Source: Gammaproteobacteria bacterium (lineage in GTDB: Bacteria; Pseudomonadota; Gammaproteobacteria; SZUA-140). From it: a stretch of 64,000 bases of DNA. Below are positions 53,280-62,993 of this stretch, one piece after another (position 1 is the first letter of the stretch; the number at the start of each line of letters is the position of its first letter). The translations under genes were made by a program, and so were the position numbers. The stretch is taken from NCBI GenBank assembly GCA_016716465.1, contig JADJWH010000005.1:62001-126000 (forward strand), in the 5' to 3' direction. The notes below the pieces were generated by a model that saw only the letters and a program-made list of their open reading frames with translations, had not been told where the DNA came from and made no database searches.

Positions 53280-54446
53280 TCAGACAGGCGCCGGATCGAA
53301 GCGGGCCGTGCCGTTCTCGATGCGCGGAATGAGTTGCCCCGCCATGAGTTGCAGCAGGCCGTCTCCGATCAGGTCTTTCTTCCAGCCCTGCAGGATTTCC
53401 CCGTCCCGCTCGCCGAGGATGAGGCGGGCCAGATCGTCGCGCGATGCCAGCATGCCCGGGTTGATCGCATGCTCCGCCCCGCGCACGCGGACGAGCGCCA
53501 TCATGATATCGGCGAGCGCTTCCTGGCGCGGATCGAGCGGACCCGCGCGATCCGCGGGGGGCGCATCCGTCCCGGAGGCAGGAACGGCCTTGGCCTGGCG
53601 AACCCGCGCGAGGATCTCCCCGCCGTATTCCTGCGCGGTCTGGCGCTTGACCGAACGCAGGCTGGCGAGCTGTTCCGCATCGACGGGTCCCATGCGCGCA
53701 ATGTCGATCAGCGCTTCGTCCGGCAGTATCCAGCCGCGTGGCCGATCCTCCGTCCGGGCGCGCTCCTCGCGCCAGGCCGCCAAGGCCTTCAGTATCTCCA
53801 GCCGCCGGCCCGAGAGTCTGCCGGCCGCGCGGATCCGGCGCCACGCCAGCTCGGGCGGGGTGTGATAGCGCGCCGGATCGGACAAGGTGGCAAACTGGTC
53901 CTGCAGCCAGGCGAGGCGACCGCGCTGTTCCAGTTCCGCCCGCAGCTTCAGGAACAGCGGGCCGAGGTAGCGCACATCGTCGAGCGCATAATCGATTTGC
54001 GCCGATGCGAGGGGGCGGCGCGACCAGTCAGTGCGCGTGTGGGATTTCGCCAGTGCTTTCCCCAGCAGTTCCTGCACCAGGCTGGCATAGCTCGCCTGGC
54101 TCGGCAGGCCGAGCAGCGGTGCCGCGAGTTGGGTATCGAATACCGGGCCCGGCAGCCGGCCGTGGTCGTGATAGAAAATTTCCATGTCCTGGCCGCAGGC
54201 GTGAAACACCTTGATGACGGCGGGATCGAACAGGATTTCCATGAGCGCATCGAGGCGGGTGATCGCGAGCGGATCGATGCAGGCGATGGTGTCATCGGTG
54301 GCGAGCTGAAGCAGACACAGGCGCGGATAATAGGTGCTCTCCCGGATGAACTCGGTATCGAGCGCGAGCCAGGGCTTCCCGCTGATGCGTCCGCACAGTT
54401 CTTTCAGCGCCTCTGCGCTGTCCACGTAATAGATCTTCTGGTCCAT
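53280..54446 (-). CDS. rnd: Ribonuclease D
   Basis: The 388-residue exonuclease has the DEDD motifs: LALDTEFIRE (Asp30, Glu32), HACGQDMEIF and the late YALDDVRYLGPL, and one or two HRDC domains (about 215-360). It trims tRNA 3' ends. It precedes the methyltransferase gene below? No: on the minus strand the methyltransferase is upstream, 33 bases before rnd. Confidence 0.95.
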   Translation of the reverse strand: MDQKIYYVDSAEALKELCGRISGKPWLALDTEFIRESTYYPRLCLLQLATDDTIACIDPLAITRLDALMEILFDPAVIKVFHACGQDMEIFYHDHGRLPGPVFDTQLAAPLLGLPSQASYASLVQELLGKALAKSHTRTDWSRRPLASAQIDYALDDVRYLGPLFLKLRAELEQRGRLAWLQDQFATLSDPARYHTPPELAWRRIRAAGRLSGRRLEILKALAAWREERARTEDRPRGWILPDEALIDIARMGPVDAEQLASLRSVKRQTAQEYGGEILARVRQAKAVPASGTDAPPADRAGPLDPRQEALADIMMALVRVRGAEHAINPGMLASRDDLARLILGERDGEILQGWKKDLIGDGLLQLMAGQLIPRIENGTARFDPAPV

Positions 54447-54479
54447 GAGGTCGTTTCCGGTTGGGTGGGGGCGGCGGGT

Positions 54480-55115
54480 TCAGGCGGGTGCCGCCTGCAT
54501 TTTCCATACGGTGGCGAGAAACGGCTGCTGCGCGCGTGGCAGTCCGGGCGGGCGGTAGAAATGCTCGAGCTCCGTGAAGCCGGCATCGCCCAGGTAGCGG
54601 CGCCATTGTACGAGATCGTGATAGCAGCCGTAACGCTCCCCCTGCCAGCCTTCCTGATTGTCGCCATGAGGGTTGGAGCTGAACAGTACTCCGTGCGTGC
54701 GCAGGGAACGGCGCAGTTCCGACAGCACGCGCGGCAGCTCCTGTGCGGGGACATGGAACAGCGACGCGTTGGCGAACACCCCGTCGTAGGCGTCCGCTGG
54801 CAGGTCCAGCCGCAGCAAATCCTGGCATAGCACCTCACAGCCGGACAACCGGCGCGCGAGTGCGCACATGCGCGGCGCCCCTTCCAGTCCGGTCGGCTGG
54901 TGTCCGAGACTCCGGAAGGCGATCAGGTCGCGGCCGGGGCCGCAGCCGAGATCGAGCAGGCGCAGCGGCGGCGCCGAGCGGATGTGCCGCAGCAGCGCGG
55001 CGCGGTTCTGGCTGACATCGTGATCGCGGGTGCCTTCCCAGAATTGTTCGGCCCGTCCATCGTAATGACCCAGTGTGCGGCGGGAGATTTCGGCAAGCTG
55101 GTCAGCCCTCAGCAT
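54480..55115 (-). CDS. Class I SAM-dependent methyltransferase
   Basis: From the ATG at 55115 the protein is 211 residues with motif I LLDLGCGPGRDLIAF and the post-I acidic Glu in TGLEGAPRMC, plus DAYDGVFANASLFHVP. The substrate is unknown. The frame is open to 55367, but the upstream part is Arg/Ser-rich shadow of the next gene. It lies between the 275-residue protein and rnd, in the same direction. Confidence 0.88.
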   Translation of the reverse strand: MLRADQLAEISRRTLGHYDGRAEQFWEGTRDHDVSQNRAALLRHIRSAPPLRLLDLGCGPGRDLIAFRSLGHQPTGLEGAPRMCALARRLSGCEVLCQDLLRLDLPADAYDGVFANASLFHVPAQELPRVLSELRRSLRTHGVLFSSNPHGDNQEGWQGERYGCYHDLVQWRRYLGDAGFTELEHFYRPPGLPRAQQPFLATVWKMQAAPA

Positions 55116-55143
55116 GGGCCCGCCCCGCCGTGCGGGAACCGCG

Positions 55144-55971
55144 TCATGGCGTCGGGACGGGCGGTTCCGTCCCAGGGTCGCCCCGGCCTTCGATTTCCTC
55201 GATGCGTTCCTGGATGCGGCGTTGTCGTTCCGCCACCTCCGCCGCGTCCGGATCACCGCTGTCCGTGCGTTCGAGCACCTCCGCGCGGGTGAGTACCGGG
55301 AAATCCGCCGGCAATGCGAGCAGCGCGGGCTGAGCCGGGGCATCGAGCCGGATCCGCACGATTTCATGAGTCGTCTTGCCGTCGTGATCGGTGCTGCGCA
55401 GGGGTATGCCGAGTTGCGGGTAATGATCGTCGATCAGATCGTCCGCGATGTCGCATAGCCGATCCGGCTCTGTCAGCAGGGTCAGGATGCGGTGATCGCG
55501 GTCCTCGGATGCGGCGGCCATCAGCTCGATGAAGCGGCGGATGCCGGGCTCGGCCAGGGGCGCGATGGCGAGATATTCATCGCGGCAATGCGTGCCCTCG
55601 ACCATGACCCGGTAGCGCCGGGTCGGGTAGCCGGCGATAGCGGGACCGGCGCCGGCGTCATCGAATCTCACCTGCGGCTCGGTGATGCCGCCCGCGGTCG
55701 TGCGCGCGTGTTCAGAACGCTGGGGCCGGGGCGAGGCGAGGTCCATGGCGAAGCCGTCGTGCGCATTGACCGCGAGCACGCGGCGCGCCGCCAGATCGAG
55801 CAACATGTAAAGATCCGCGTCCTGTCCGTCGATCCTGGCCATGTCCGCGCCGATCGTGACGCGACTGGTCCGCCCGGCGGCGTCCGCGCCCTCGATGACG
55901 ATATCGCCCTGCGCCGTCGTGCAGACCGCGCAGGCAAGGGCAATGGATAGCGGGAGCTGGGGGTTGCGCAT
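55144..55971 (-). CDS. Secreted protein of unknown function (275 residues)
   Basis: The protein has a signal peptide (to about 22, ending AQG) and a beta-rich body similar in style to DUF4412 proteins (VTIGADMARIDGQDADLYML, then YRVMVEGTHCRDEYLAI), and ends in a charged helix (AEVAERQRRIQERIEEIEG) plus Pro-rich tail. There are two cysteines after the signal (THCRDE, DRLCDIAD). No function is known. It sits between the M16C peptidase and the methyltransferase genes, which share its direction. Confidence 0.75.
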   Translation of the reverse strand: MRNPQLPLSIALACAVCTTAQGDIVIEGADAAGRTSRVTIGADMARIDGQDADLYMLLDLAARRVLAVNAHDGFAMDLASPRPQRSEHARTTAGGITEPQVRFDDAGAGPAIAGYPTRRYRVMVEGTHCRDEYLAIAPLAEPGIRRFIELMAAASEDRDHRILTLLTEPDRLCDIADDLIDDHYPQLGIPLRSTDHDGKTTHEIVRIRLDAPAQPALLALPADFPVLTRAEVLERTDSGDPDAAEVAERQRRIQERIEEIEGRGDPGTEPPVPTP

Positions 55972-56006
55972 CGAGCCTCCGGGAGGGATCTGCCGTGACA
56001 GCGGGC

Positions 56007-58988
56007 TTACAGCGGCAGGATCTCCATGCCGAGGTCGCCGCCCCGTCGCTGCGCGACGCCGGCGCTGCTGATGACCGCCACGCTGGCCCGTTCCGGTTTG
56101 AGGTAGGTTTCCCCGACCCGGCGCAGATCGTCCAGCGTGACCCGGGTCACGCGCATGCGGTAACGCTGGCGCTGCGCCGGGGTGCGTCCATAGAGATTGC
56201 TGTGGAAGGCCGACTTGGCCTCGCCGGCGGGCGAGCCCGGTTTGTCGATCGCGCCAACCACACCGAGGATCGCCTCTTCCAGCTGACGCGGCTCATGGCG
56301 CGTGTCCAGCAGCCAGTCGATCGCGCGGTCGAAATCCTGCAGCGTTTCCTCCAGGCGCGGATCGCGGTAGGAGTAGAACCGGAAGGCGGCGATGTCGGGG
56401 TCATGGCCGGCGCCACCGCCGTAGGCCCCGCCCTGTTCGCGCACCGCGCGGTGCAGGAAGCCGTTGCGCAGGAAACCGCCCAGGACTTCGAGCGCGGCGG
56501 CGTCCGCGTGCTCGATCGGCACCGTCGGGTAGGCCTTGGCGCAGAAATTCACCTCGGTGCTGGTGGTCCAGAGCTGTCGCACCGAACGGCGCACCGGGGG
56601 GCGTGTGAATGATACGGCACCGGCCGCCGTGGGTGCCGCGGGCGCGCCGTTCCAGACGGTCTCCAGATCGCGCCGCAGCTGATCGTGGCGCTCGCGTTCG
56701 CCGATCAGGACGAACTGGCGCGGCGCGCGCAGGATGAGCCCGTGAATGCGGGCGAGTCGCGCGGCGAAGCGCTCGAGTTCCTCCGCCGAATCGAGCGAGT
56801 CGTCGAGCCGTTTCAGCGCGCGTATACCGGCCAGTCCGCGCAGACGGTGATTGATGTCCGCGCCCGGGCTCATGCCGCTGGCGGCGGCGCCCATGGCGAG
56901 CGAGTGGCCGCGCCCGGTGACCCCCTGTTCCATGCGCGCCCGTTCCTGCGCGATGATCTCGCGCAGGCGACCGAGTTCGTCGAAATGGACGGTCTCGAGC
57001 GTCTCGCGCATGAGCGCGCTGAACTCGGCGTGCCGGCTGGCGAGGGCCTTGCCGGAAAGGATGAAATGGGCGCGGATGTCCTGTACGTCGTCGATGCGTC
57101 CGCGCAGGCTGGTGTAGGCGTTGATGTCACCGCACACCTGCGACTGCCGCAGCTGGGTCGCGAGGTAGTCGCGGCCGCCGCAGCCGAGTTCGGACAGCGC
57201 GCGCGTGTAATAGGGCAGACAGGCGAGCAGTTCGTCATCCAGTTGTGGCAGTTCGATCACCAGCTGCTGGTATACCAGTCCGTTCGTGCCCTGGGGATAG
57301 AAGGTCGTTTCCCATCGACCAACCGGCTCGCGCGCACCCTCCGGGATGTAAAGGTCGGCGGGGATGTCGTCGAGCCCGACCTTGGGCAGGATCGCCGGGT
57401 CGTCGTGGCGTGCCTGGCGCTGCTGCAGCTCGGCGGCGCGCGCGACGATACGCCGCTGTTCTTCGGTTGAAAGCGCGGCGCGGACCGCGTCAAGTCGCGC
57501 CGCTTCCGCGGCAGCGCGGCGGGCGCTCAGTCCGGCGTCGGGCTTCATGGTCAGGCGCACGCGATGCGGATTGTCGAGCAACAGGGCGCGCACCTGTCGT
57601 TTGATGAAGTCGGGGTCGCGGATTTCCGCCCGCAGACGTTCCAGCACCGGGTCGAGGTTGAGCACCGCGATGGGATCGCCGCGGTGGATAGCGGTCGGCA
57701 GCGCACCCAGGATCAGTTGCAGGCCGTAGGGATAGGAATCGCCGCCGATCTCGCGCTGATGCAGCTCGAGCTGATGCAGCGCGGCGTCGACCATTTCCTG
57801 CGGCACGCCGCGCTCGGCGACGTCGCGCAGCACGCCGAGGATCAACGCCTCCACCTCGGCGGCGTGTTCCGGCCGGCTGCCCTCGAGTCCGCACACGAAG
57901 GCCATCTCCCGGTTGGAATCCTCGAGCCCGCACAGGGGCGAGGGCGCGCTGCCGAGCTTCGTGGTTTCGAGCGCGTGGCGCAGCGGCGAGGCGCCGTTGT
58001 CGAGCAGGATGTTGGACAGCAGGTGGGCCTTGAGCAGGTCCTCCAGTTCGGTGCTGCGGCCGAGCAGCCAGCCCAGCACGATGTGCGTCTTGTTGGCCCC
58101 GGTATCGTCGTCCTCCAGCGCATAGCTGTCCTCGGCCGTGATCGGCCGGTCAAGGCGGGATTCGTCCGCTACGGCGATGACATCGTCGAGACGCTGGAAT
58201 CGCGCGAGCGCGCGTTCCTCGAAACGGGCCTGGTGTTCGTGCGCCGGGATGTTGCCGTAGGTCAGGAACACCGCGTTGGAGGGGTGATAGTGCGTGCGGT
58301 AGAACTCTTTCAGCTGGGCATAATTCAGCTCGGGGATATGTTCCGGATCGCCGCCGCTGTTGTAGTGATAGGTGGTGGTCGGATAGAGGCGCTGGCTGAG
58401 GCCCTGCCACAGTGCGCTGACGGGAGAGCTCATCGCCCCCTTCATCTCGTTGTAGACCACGCCTTTGTAGACCAGACGGCTGTTTGGGTCGGCGGCATCC
58501 TCGAACTCGACGCGGTGGCCTTCCTGCGCGAAATCCAGCTCGTCCAGTCGCGCGAAGAAGGCGGCATCCAGGTAGACATCGAGCAGGTTGTTGAAATCCT
58601 TTCGGTTCTGGCTGGCGAAGGGGTAGGCCGTCCAGTCGCTGCTGGTGAAGGCGTTCATGAAGGTGTTGAGCGAACGCCGGATCATCATGAAGAAGGGGTC
58701 GCGCACCGGATAGCGCTCGCTGCCGCACAGCGCGGTATGCTCGAGGATATGCGCCACCCCGGTTGAATCCATCGGAACCGTGCGGAAGGCGACCAGAAAG
58801 ACGTTCTCGGGATTCTCCGCGCTCAGATGGTAGTGGCGGGCCCCGGTGCGCCGGTGTTCATATTCCTCCACCGTCAGGTTGAGCGATTCGATGCGCTCGC
58901 TGCGGATCCAGGTGAACGTCTCGTGGGCCCGGGCGGATGCTCCCGCGTCCGCGGGGGCGCGGTGCTGGGCCGGCGTTGCAATCTTCAT
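56007..58988 (-). CDS. M16C-family zinc peptidase (presequence-protease-like)
   Basis: The 993-residue protein has the inverted zinc motif H80-I-L-E83-H84 in HILEHTALCGS, with the downstream ligand in the MKGAMSSPVSAL region, and the two-half M16 layout of Cym1/PreP. Such enzymes form a closable chamber that degrades peptides. There is no signal peptide, so it is cytosolic. It stands alone upstream of the 275-residue gene. Confidence 0.93.
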   Translation of the reverse strand: MKIATPAQHRAPADAGASARAHETFTWIRSERIESLNLTVEEYEHRRTGARHYHLSAENPENVFLVAFRTVPMDSTGVAHILEHTALCGSERYPVRDPFFMMIRRSLNTFMNAFTSSDWTAYPFASQNRKDFNNLLDVYLDAAFFARLDELDFAQEGHRVEFEDAADPNSRLVYKGVVYNEMKGAMSSPVSALWQGLSQRLYPTTTYHYNSGGDPEHIPELNYAQLKEFYRTHYHPSNAVFLTYGNIPAHEHQARFEERALARFQRLDDVIAVADESRLDRPITAEDSYALEDDDTGANKTHIVLGWLLGRSTELEDLLKAHLLSNILLDNGASPLRHALETTKLGSAPSPLCGLEDSNREMAFVCGLEGSRPEHAAEVEALILGVLRDVAERGVPQEMVDAALHQLELHQREIGGDSYPYGLQLILGALPTAIHRGDPIAVLNLDPVLERLRAEIRDPDFIKRQVRALLLDNPHRVRLTMKPDAGLSARRAAAEAARLDAVRAALSTEEQRRIVARAAELQQRQARHDDPAILPKVGLDDIPADLYIPEGAREPVGRWETTFYPQGTNGLVYQQLVIELPQLDDELLACLPYYTRALSELGCGGRDYLATQLRQSQVCGDINAYTSLRGRIDDVQDIRAHFILSGKALASRHAEFSALMRETLETVHFDELGRLREIIAQERARMEQGVTGRGHSLAMGAAASGMSPGADINHRLRGLAGIRALKRLDDSLDSAEELERFAARLARIHGLILRAPRQFVLIGERERHDQLRRDLETVWNGAPAAPTAAGAVSFTRPPVRRSVRQLWTTSTEVNFCAKAYPTVPIEHADAAALEVLGGFLRNGFLHRAVREQGGAYGGGAGHDPDIAAFRFYSYRDPRLEETLQDFDRAIDWLLDTRHEPRQLEEAILGVVGAIDKPGSPAGEAKSAFHSNLYGRTPAQRQRYRMRVTRVTLDDLRRVGETYLKPERASVAVISSAGVAQRRGGDLGMEILPL

Positions 58989-59151
58989 GTGTCTTTCCGA
59001 TTTCCGCTGCTGATCAAGGGCATTCTACGTGTTCGCGCCGGCCTGCGCCAATGCGCGTCAGCCGGGGGTGAGTGATTGATATTGGGGGAGAAATGCCCGA
59101 ATGCAAGCGTGGTGGCCAGTTGCAACCACGCGGCGAACGGCCCGGGGCGGT

Positions 59152-60051
59152 TCAGAAACCCAGGACGTTGACGGCTTCCCGGTACTGTTCCCGGGTTTCC
59201 TCACTGATCATGTCGAGCAGGTCGGGGGTGGGGGAGAGGCCGGTGGTTTCCCACACGTCGGCGTCAATGAACAGCTCCGTCGAAGGTTCGCCGCTGAAGG
59301 CGCCCTGCTCGCCGTGATTGGCCAGCGCGTCGGCGATATGCAGGATCGCCGCTTCCAGGCGTCCGTGTCCGGCGGCGGCCGGTTCGTGATGGTGGCGCAC
59401 CGCCTGCTGCAGGGCGCCCGGCAGATGCCATTGGTCGAGCATGATACCGCCGAGTTCCGCATGGGTGAACCCCAGGGCCTTGCACTCGGTTCGATACAGG
59501 ACGGCCTCGTTGCCGTGCGCGGCCAGGACCAGATCGCGTGCCGTCTCGGGCACCCGGTTGTAAATCAGCAGGCTGCCAATGTCGTGCAGCAGGCCGGCGA
59601 CGAACAGCCGTTCCGGATGGAGCACCCCGCAGCGCCGGGCCAGCATGCGTGCGATGATGCCGCAGGAGATGCTGTGGCGCCAGAACGTGTCGATATTCAC
59701 GACGAAGCTCGGGATACGCGAGAACGACTTGACCGCCGCTACCGCGATCACGAGATTGTACAGCTCGCTGATGCCGACCACGGTGATGGCGCGGGATACG
59801 GTATCGATGCGGCGTGAGAACTGGTAGAACGAGCTGTTGACCAGGCGCAGCAGGCGGGCGGTCAGGCTCGGATCGCAACCGATGATCTCTCCCAGTTTCT
59901 GCGCGGTGGCCGTGTTCGATTCGACCAGTTCGAAGACCCGGATGCAGATATCCGGCGGGGAGACCAGACTGGAGACATCCTGGACCCAGCGCAGCGCGGT
60001 ATCCCGCGTCGTTTCGATCCGGTCAGTGGCGGTGTGCGCATTTGCTTTCAT
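59152..60051 (-). CDS. HDOD-domain signalling protein
   Basis: The 299-residue protein has an HDOD domain (about 25-230) with LVSPPDICIRVFELV, LTARLLRLVNSSFYQF and VAGLLHDIGSLLI. HDOD proteins are often non-enzymatic scaffolds in motility or c-di-GMP pathways. It starts close to, and divergent from, the 64-residue gene. Confidence 0.9.
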   Translation of the reverse strand: MKANAHTATDRIETTRDTALRWVQDVSSLVSPPDICIRVFELVESNTATAQKLGEIIGCDPSLTARLLRLVNSSFYQFSRRIDTVSRAITVVGISELYNLVIAVAAVKSFSRIPSFVVNIDTFWRHSISCGIIARMLARRCGVLHPERLFVAGLLHDIGSLLIYNRVPETARDLVLAAHGNEAVLYRTECKALGFTHAELGGIMLDQWHLPGALQQAVRHHHEPAAAGHGRLEAAILHIADALANHGEQGAFSGEPSTELFIDADVWETTGLSPTPDLLDMISEETREQYREAVNVLGF

Positions 60052-60191
60052 GGTCGGTTATGTACAGATCCGGTGACGGATAATCTTGTCCCCTTGTTAG
60101 CGCCCGCTCCGGACAATTGTTGAGTCGCCAGGGGGGCAGATGACAGCGTGCTAGACTCGGCATGCCCGTGATGGCGGGAGGAAAGGATGGT

Positions 60192-60386
60192 ATGGGCTCG
60201 ATGACGTGGTGGCAGCAGGTGGTGCTGGCGGGTGTGGTTCTGCTGGTGTTGTGGTGGACCCTGCCCGGGGTGAAGGCGGCCCTGGCACGGAGCCGTCAGG
60301 CGGAGCGGCGGGACTGGCGCGGTGTCCTGCTGCCGGTTGGCGTCGTCGTGATCTTCGTGCTGCTGCTGATCGCGCTGGTGCGCTAA
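60192..60386 (+). CDS. 64-residue protein with two membrane helices
   Basis: From the ATG at 60192, preceded by GGAGGAAAGG, the peptide is 64 residues. Two hydrophobic segments (about 9-24 and 46-62) flank a charged loop ALARSRQAERRDWRG. The longer frame from 60162 includes that ribosome site, so it is rejected. Its stop overlaps the convergent metzincin-like gene by 4 bases. Function unknown. Confidence 0.65.
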   Translation: MGSMTWWQQVVLAGVVLLVLWWTLPGVKAALARSRQAERRDWRGVLLPVGVVVIFVLLLIALVR

Positions 60387-61150
60387 TCGATCCAGCCGAT
60401 CTCCCGCGCCGTGGCGGGACCGACCACTACCAAGGGCAATCCGGGCGGGGTTTCCGCGCGGTTCGGCGCGAGCGGCGTGCGCCCTCCCATGATCTCGGCG
60501 CGAGTCTGCGGGTAGCGCGGTTCCCGCTCCGGTTCCGCATAACCGTCCGGATAGCGCGGGAGGTTGGTGGCCGGATCGTACTTGTCGCTGGCGCCCAGCG
60601 TGTGCAGCAGCTCATGGGCGATGATGACGTTGTTCTGCGCGTTCATCATGCGGGTGGCGAAGGCCTTGATCAGACCGAGGGCGCCCTTGGAGAGGCCGAC
60701 GGAATGGTCCAGGCGCGGAAAGCGCTGGGGATCGTAATACTGCACGAACAGGCGCACCTGCGGCGCCGGACCCGGATTGTCGTCCGTCGTCCATGCCCAG
60801 TAACGCAGGCGCAGGCTCCACAGCATGATCTGCGGTACCTGGCGCTTCTGTGGCAGTTCCGGCGGCATGGAGGCGGGCTCCGACCCCAGGACGATTTCCA
60901 CCGGCCGTGACCGGTCGCGGCCGTAGCGGCCGATTTCACGGCGGAAGAATTCCTCGATGGGGCGGAAGGTGTCCGCCTGCAGCCCGGCAATGTACTGTGC
61001 GGTCGCCGGACTCCGATCGGCGTTGATCGGATAGATCGCAACCCGCAGCGGCTGCTCCCAGGCGGTGATGTCCCGCTGCGAGAACCAGGTGTTCAGCGCG
61101 ACCAGCAGCAGGATCAGGCTGAGCAGTGCTATGCGTAATCGTTTTGCCAT
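60383..61150 (-). CDS. Membrane-anchored metzincin-like metalloprotease candidate
   Basis: The 255-residue protein has one N-terminal helix (about 5-22) and the sequence H179-E180-L-L-H183-T-L-G186-A-S-D189, which fits the HExxHxxGxxD pattern seen in snapalysin-like metzincins, with Asp as third ligand. A possible Met-turn (AEIMGG) follows about 35 residues later. The rest matches no family I recognise. The N-terminal anchor puts the catalytic part in the periplasm. Substrate unknown. Confidence 0.65.
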   Translation of the reverse strand: MAKRLRIALLSLILLLVALNTWFSQRDITAWEQPLRVAIYPINADRSPATAQYIAGLQADTFRPIEEFFRREIGRYGRDRSRPVEIVLGSEPASMPPELPQKRQVPQIMLWSLRLRYWAWTTDDNPGPAPQVRLFVQYYDPQRFPRLDHSVGLSKGALGLIKAFATRMMNAQNNVIIAHELLHTLGASDKYDPATNLPRYPDGYAEPEREPRYPQTRAEIMGGRTPLAPNRAETPPGLPLVVVGPATAREIGWID

Positions 61151-61297
61151 CGAATGCCTGTATGGCCGGAATGCGCGGATGTGGCGCGAACGCCGTCTTC
61201 ATATAGCGACCATGGCGATGGAATATTGACAGCCGGTGCCGGCTTCGGGCGGCCATCACGGCCGTGATATAGTGGCCCCGACGTCAGGAGGTGAATC

Positions 61298-61723
61298 ATG
61301 CGCGCAAACTTCACGCCGGCCGTGCGGGCCGGAATTCTGCTGTTTACCCTGTGCGGGTCCGTGGCAGCGGTTCCGGCCGCGCAGTTCGAGGATGTCACGC
61401 GGGAAGAGCTGCGGGCGCAGCTCGACGGTCCCGCGCCCCCGCTGGTGCTTGATGTGCGCACGCCGGAAGAGTACGCGGCGGGCCATGTCCCCGGGGCCGT
61501 GAACCTGCCGCACGATCAGGCCGCCGCGCGCATCGAGGAACTGCGCTCCCATCAGGGTCAGACGATCGTGCTGTACTGCAAGTCGGGCCGGCGCGCCGGG
61601 ATTGCCGCGGAGGTGCTGGCGCAGGCGGGTTACGGTCCACTGCGCCATCTGGCCGGCGACATGCCGGGATGGATTGACGCAGGTCTGCCGGTCGAGAAGA
61701 CTGCGCCGGATTCGCCGCATTGA
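61298..61723 (+). CDS. Periplasmic single-domain rhodanese
   Basis: The 141-residue protein has a signal peptide (to about 28, PAA) and a rhodanese domain with LDVRTPEEYAAGHVPGAVNL and the active-site loop C94-K-S-G-R-R-A. It may transfer sulfur from a persulfide donor in the periplasm. It is followed by the YkuD gene, whose frame begins 50 bases after its stop. Confidence 0.88.
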   Translation: MRANFTPAVRAGILLFTLCGSVAAVPAAQFEDVTREELRAQLDGPAPPLVLDVRTPEEYAAGHVPGAVNLPHDQAAARIEELRSHQGQTIVLYCKSGRRAGIAAEVLAQAGYGPLRHLAGDMPGWIDAGLPVEKTAPDSPH

Positions 61724-61772
61724 TTCCGCGGTGACTCACGGACGAGAGGCGGCGGTCGGTCGCGCCGTACCC

Positions 61773-62966
61773 ATGCGGTTGCGCCGGGCGGCGCTGCTCC
61801 TGACGGGTCTGGTCCTGTGCGGATCATCCGCGGGCGCTGGCTTCGTCCTGCCCGCGCCCGGGATGGACGTGGTCGGCGAAATCGGCAGCGCAATCGTCGC
61901 CGAGGGCGAGACCCTGCTCGATATCGCCCGCGCGCATGATCTCGGTTACAACGAGATTACGGCCGCCAATCCCGGCGTGGATCCCTGGCTGCCGCCGCCG
62001 GGCAGTACCGTCGTCCTGCCGACGCGATTCGTGTTGCCCGCCGCGCCGCGCCGCGGGATCATTGTCAATCTCGCCGAAATGCGACTCTATTATTATCCGG
62101 AGCAGGCCGGAGCCCCGCCGGAGGTGCTGACCTTTCCGATCGGCATCGGACAGGAGGGCTGGGGCACGCCACTTGGGGTCACTGAGGTCATCAGCAAGAT
62201 CAAGGATCCGTCGTGGACCGTGCCGGTATCGATCCGGGAGGAACACGAACGCATGGGCGATCCTCTGCCGGGGATCGTGCCGCCCGGCCCGGACAATCCG
62301 CTTGGGGCCTATGCCCTCCGGCTCGGCATGAGCAGTTATCTGATCCACGGCACCAACAAACCGTATGGTATCGGGCGGCGCGCCAGTCATGGTTGTATGC
62401 GGCTGTATCCGGAGGACATCGAGACGCTGTTCCAGCGCGTGACCTTGTCCACGCCGGTGTGGATTATCGACCAGCCCTACAAGCTGGGGCGCAATGGTGC
62501 GGAGCTCGTGCTCGAAGCGCATGCACCGGTCGCCGATCCTGACCATCCGCCGGCGGACTACTTCAGTCCCCTGTTCTCTGCGGCCGCGGCGGTCAGCGCC
62601 GCGGGCGATCACGATCGCCTGCGCGATCGAGTCGCCGAAATCGTGAGGCGGGAATCGGGTATGCCCGAGGCGGTGGCGGAATTGGCGGCGACCCAAACCG
62701 CTCAGACACAGGGCTGGATGCTGCAGCTCGGGGCCTTCGCCCAGCGCGGCAATGCCGCACGGCTGGCGGAAGAACTGCGGCTCCAGGGCGCCACGGTAAC
62801 GGTATCCGCCAATCTCAGTGACGGCTACTGCCACGTCCTGGTCGGTCCTTACTCCGGCCGGGAGGGGGCGCTGGCGGCATTGGAAGAGATCAGACAGGCC
62901 ACCGGTTACACCGGCAGCGTCGTCGCGGCGGACCGCCCCGGCGCGCTGGCCGAGTGCCGGCCCTGA
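61773..62966 (+). CDS. LysM-YkuD-SPOR L,D-transpeptidase
   Basis: From the ATG at 61773 the protein is 397 residues: signal peptide (to about 22), LysM (about 39-85), YkuD catalytic domain (about 95-235) with H192 and S205-H-G-C208 (GRRASHGCMRLYP), and a C-terminal SPOR domain (about 313-390; QLGAFAQRGNAARLAEEL, VLVGPYSGREGALAAL). It would cross-link peptidoglycan or attach Lpp-type proteins, with LysM and SPOR choosing the wall site. The frame is open to 61602 within the rhodanese gene but that part has no signal peptide. An Lpp-like gene is adjacent. Confidence 0.9.
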   Translation: MRLRRAALLLTGLVLCGSSAGAGFVLPAPGMDVVGEIGSAIVAEGETLLDIARAHDLGYNEITAANPGVDPWLPPPGSTVVLPTRFVLPAAPRRGIIVNLAEMRLYYYPEQAGAPPEVLTFPIGIGQEGWGTPLGVTEVISKIKDPSWTVPVSIREEHERMGDPLPGIVPPGPDNPLGAYALRLGMSSYLIHGTNKPYGIGRRASHGCMRLYPEDIETLFQRVTLSTPVWIIDQPYKLGRNGAELVLEAHAPVADPDHPPADYFSPLFSAAAAVSAAGDHDRLRDRVAEIVRRESGMPEAVAELAATQTAQTQGWMLQLGAFAQRGNAARLAEELRLQGATVTVSANLSDGYCHVLVGPYSGREGALAALEEIRQATGYTGSVVAADRPGALAECRP

Positions 62967-62993
62967 AGCGCGCGGGGCGGACGGATGTCCGGA

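Noticed and set aside
53334..54830. A 498-residue plus-strand frame
   Set aside because: It is antisense to rnd and the methyltransferase gene.
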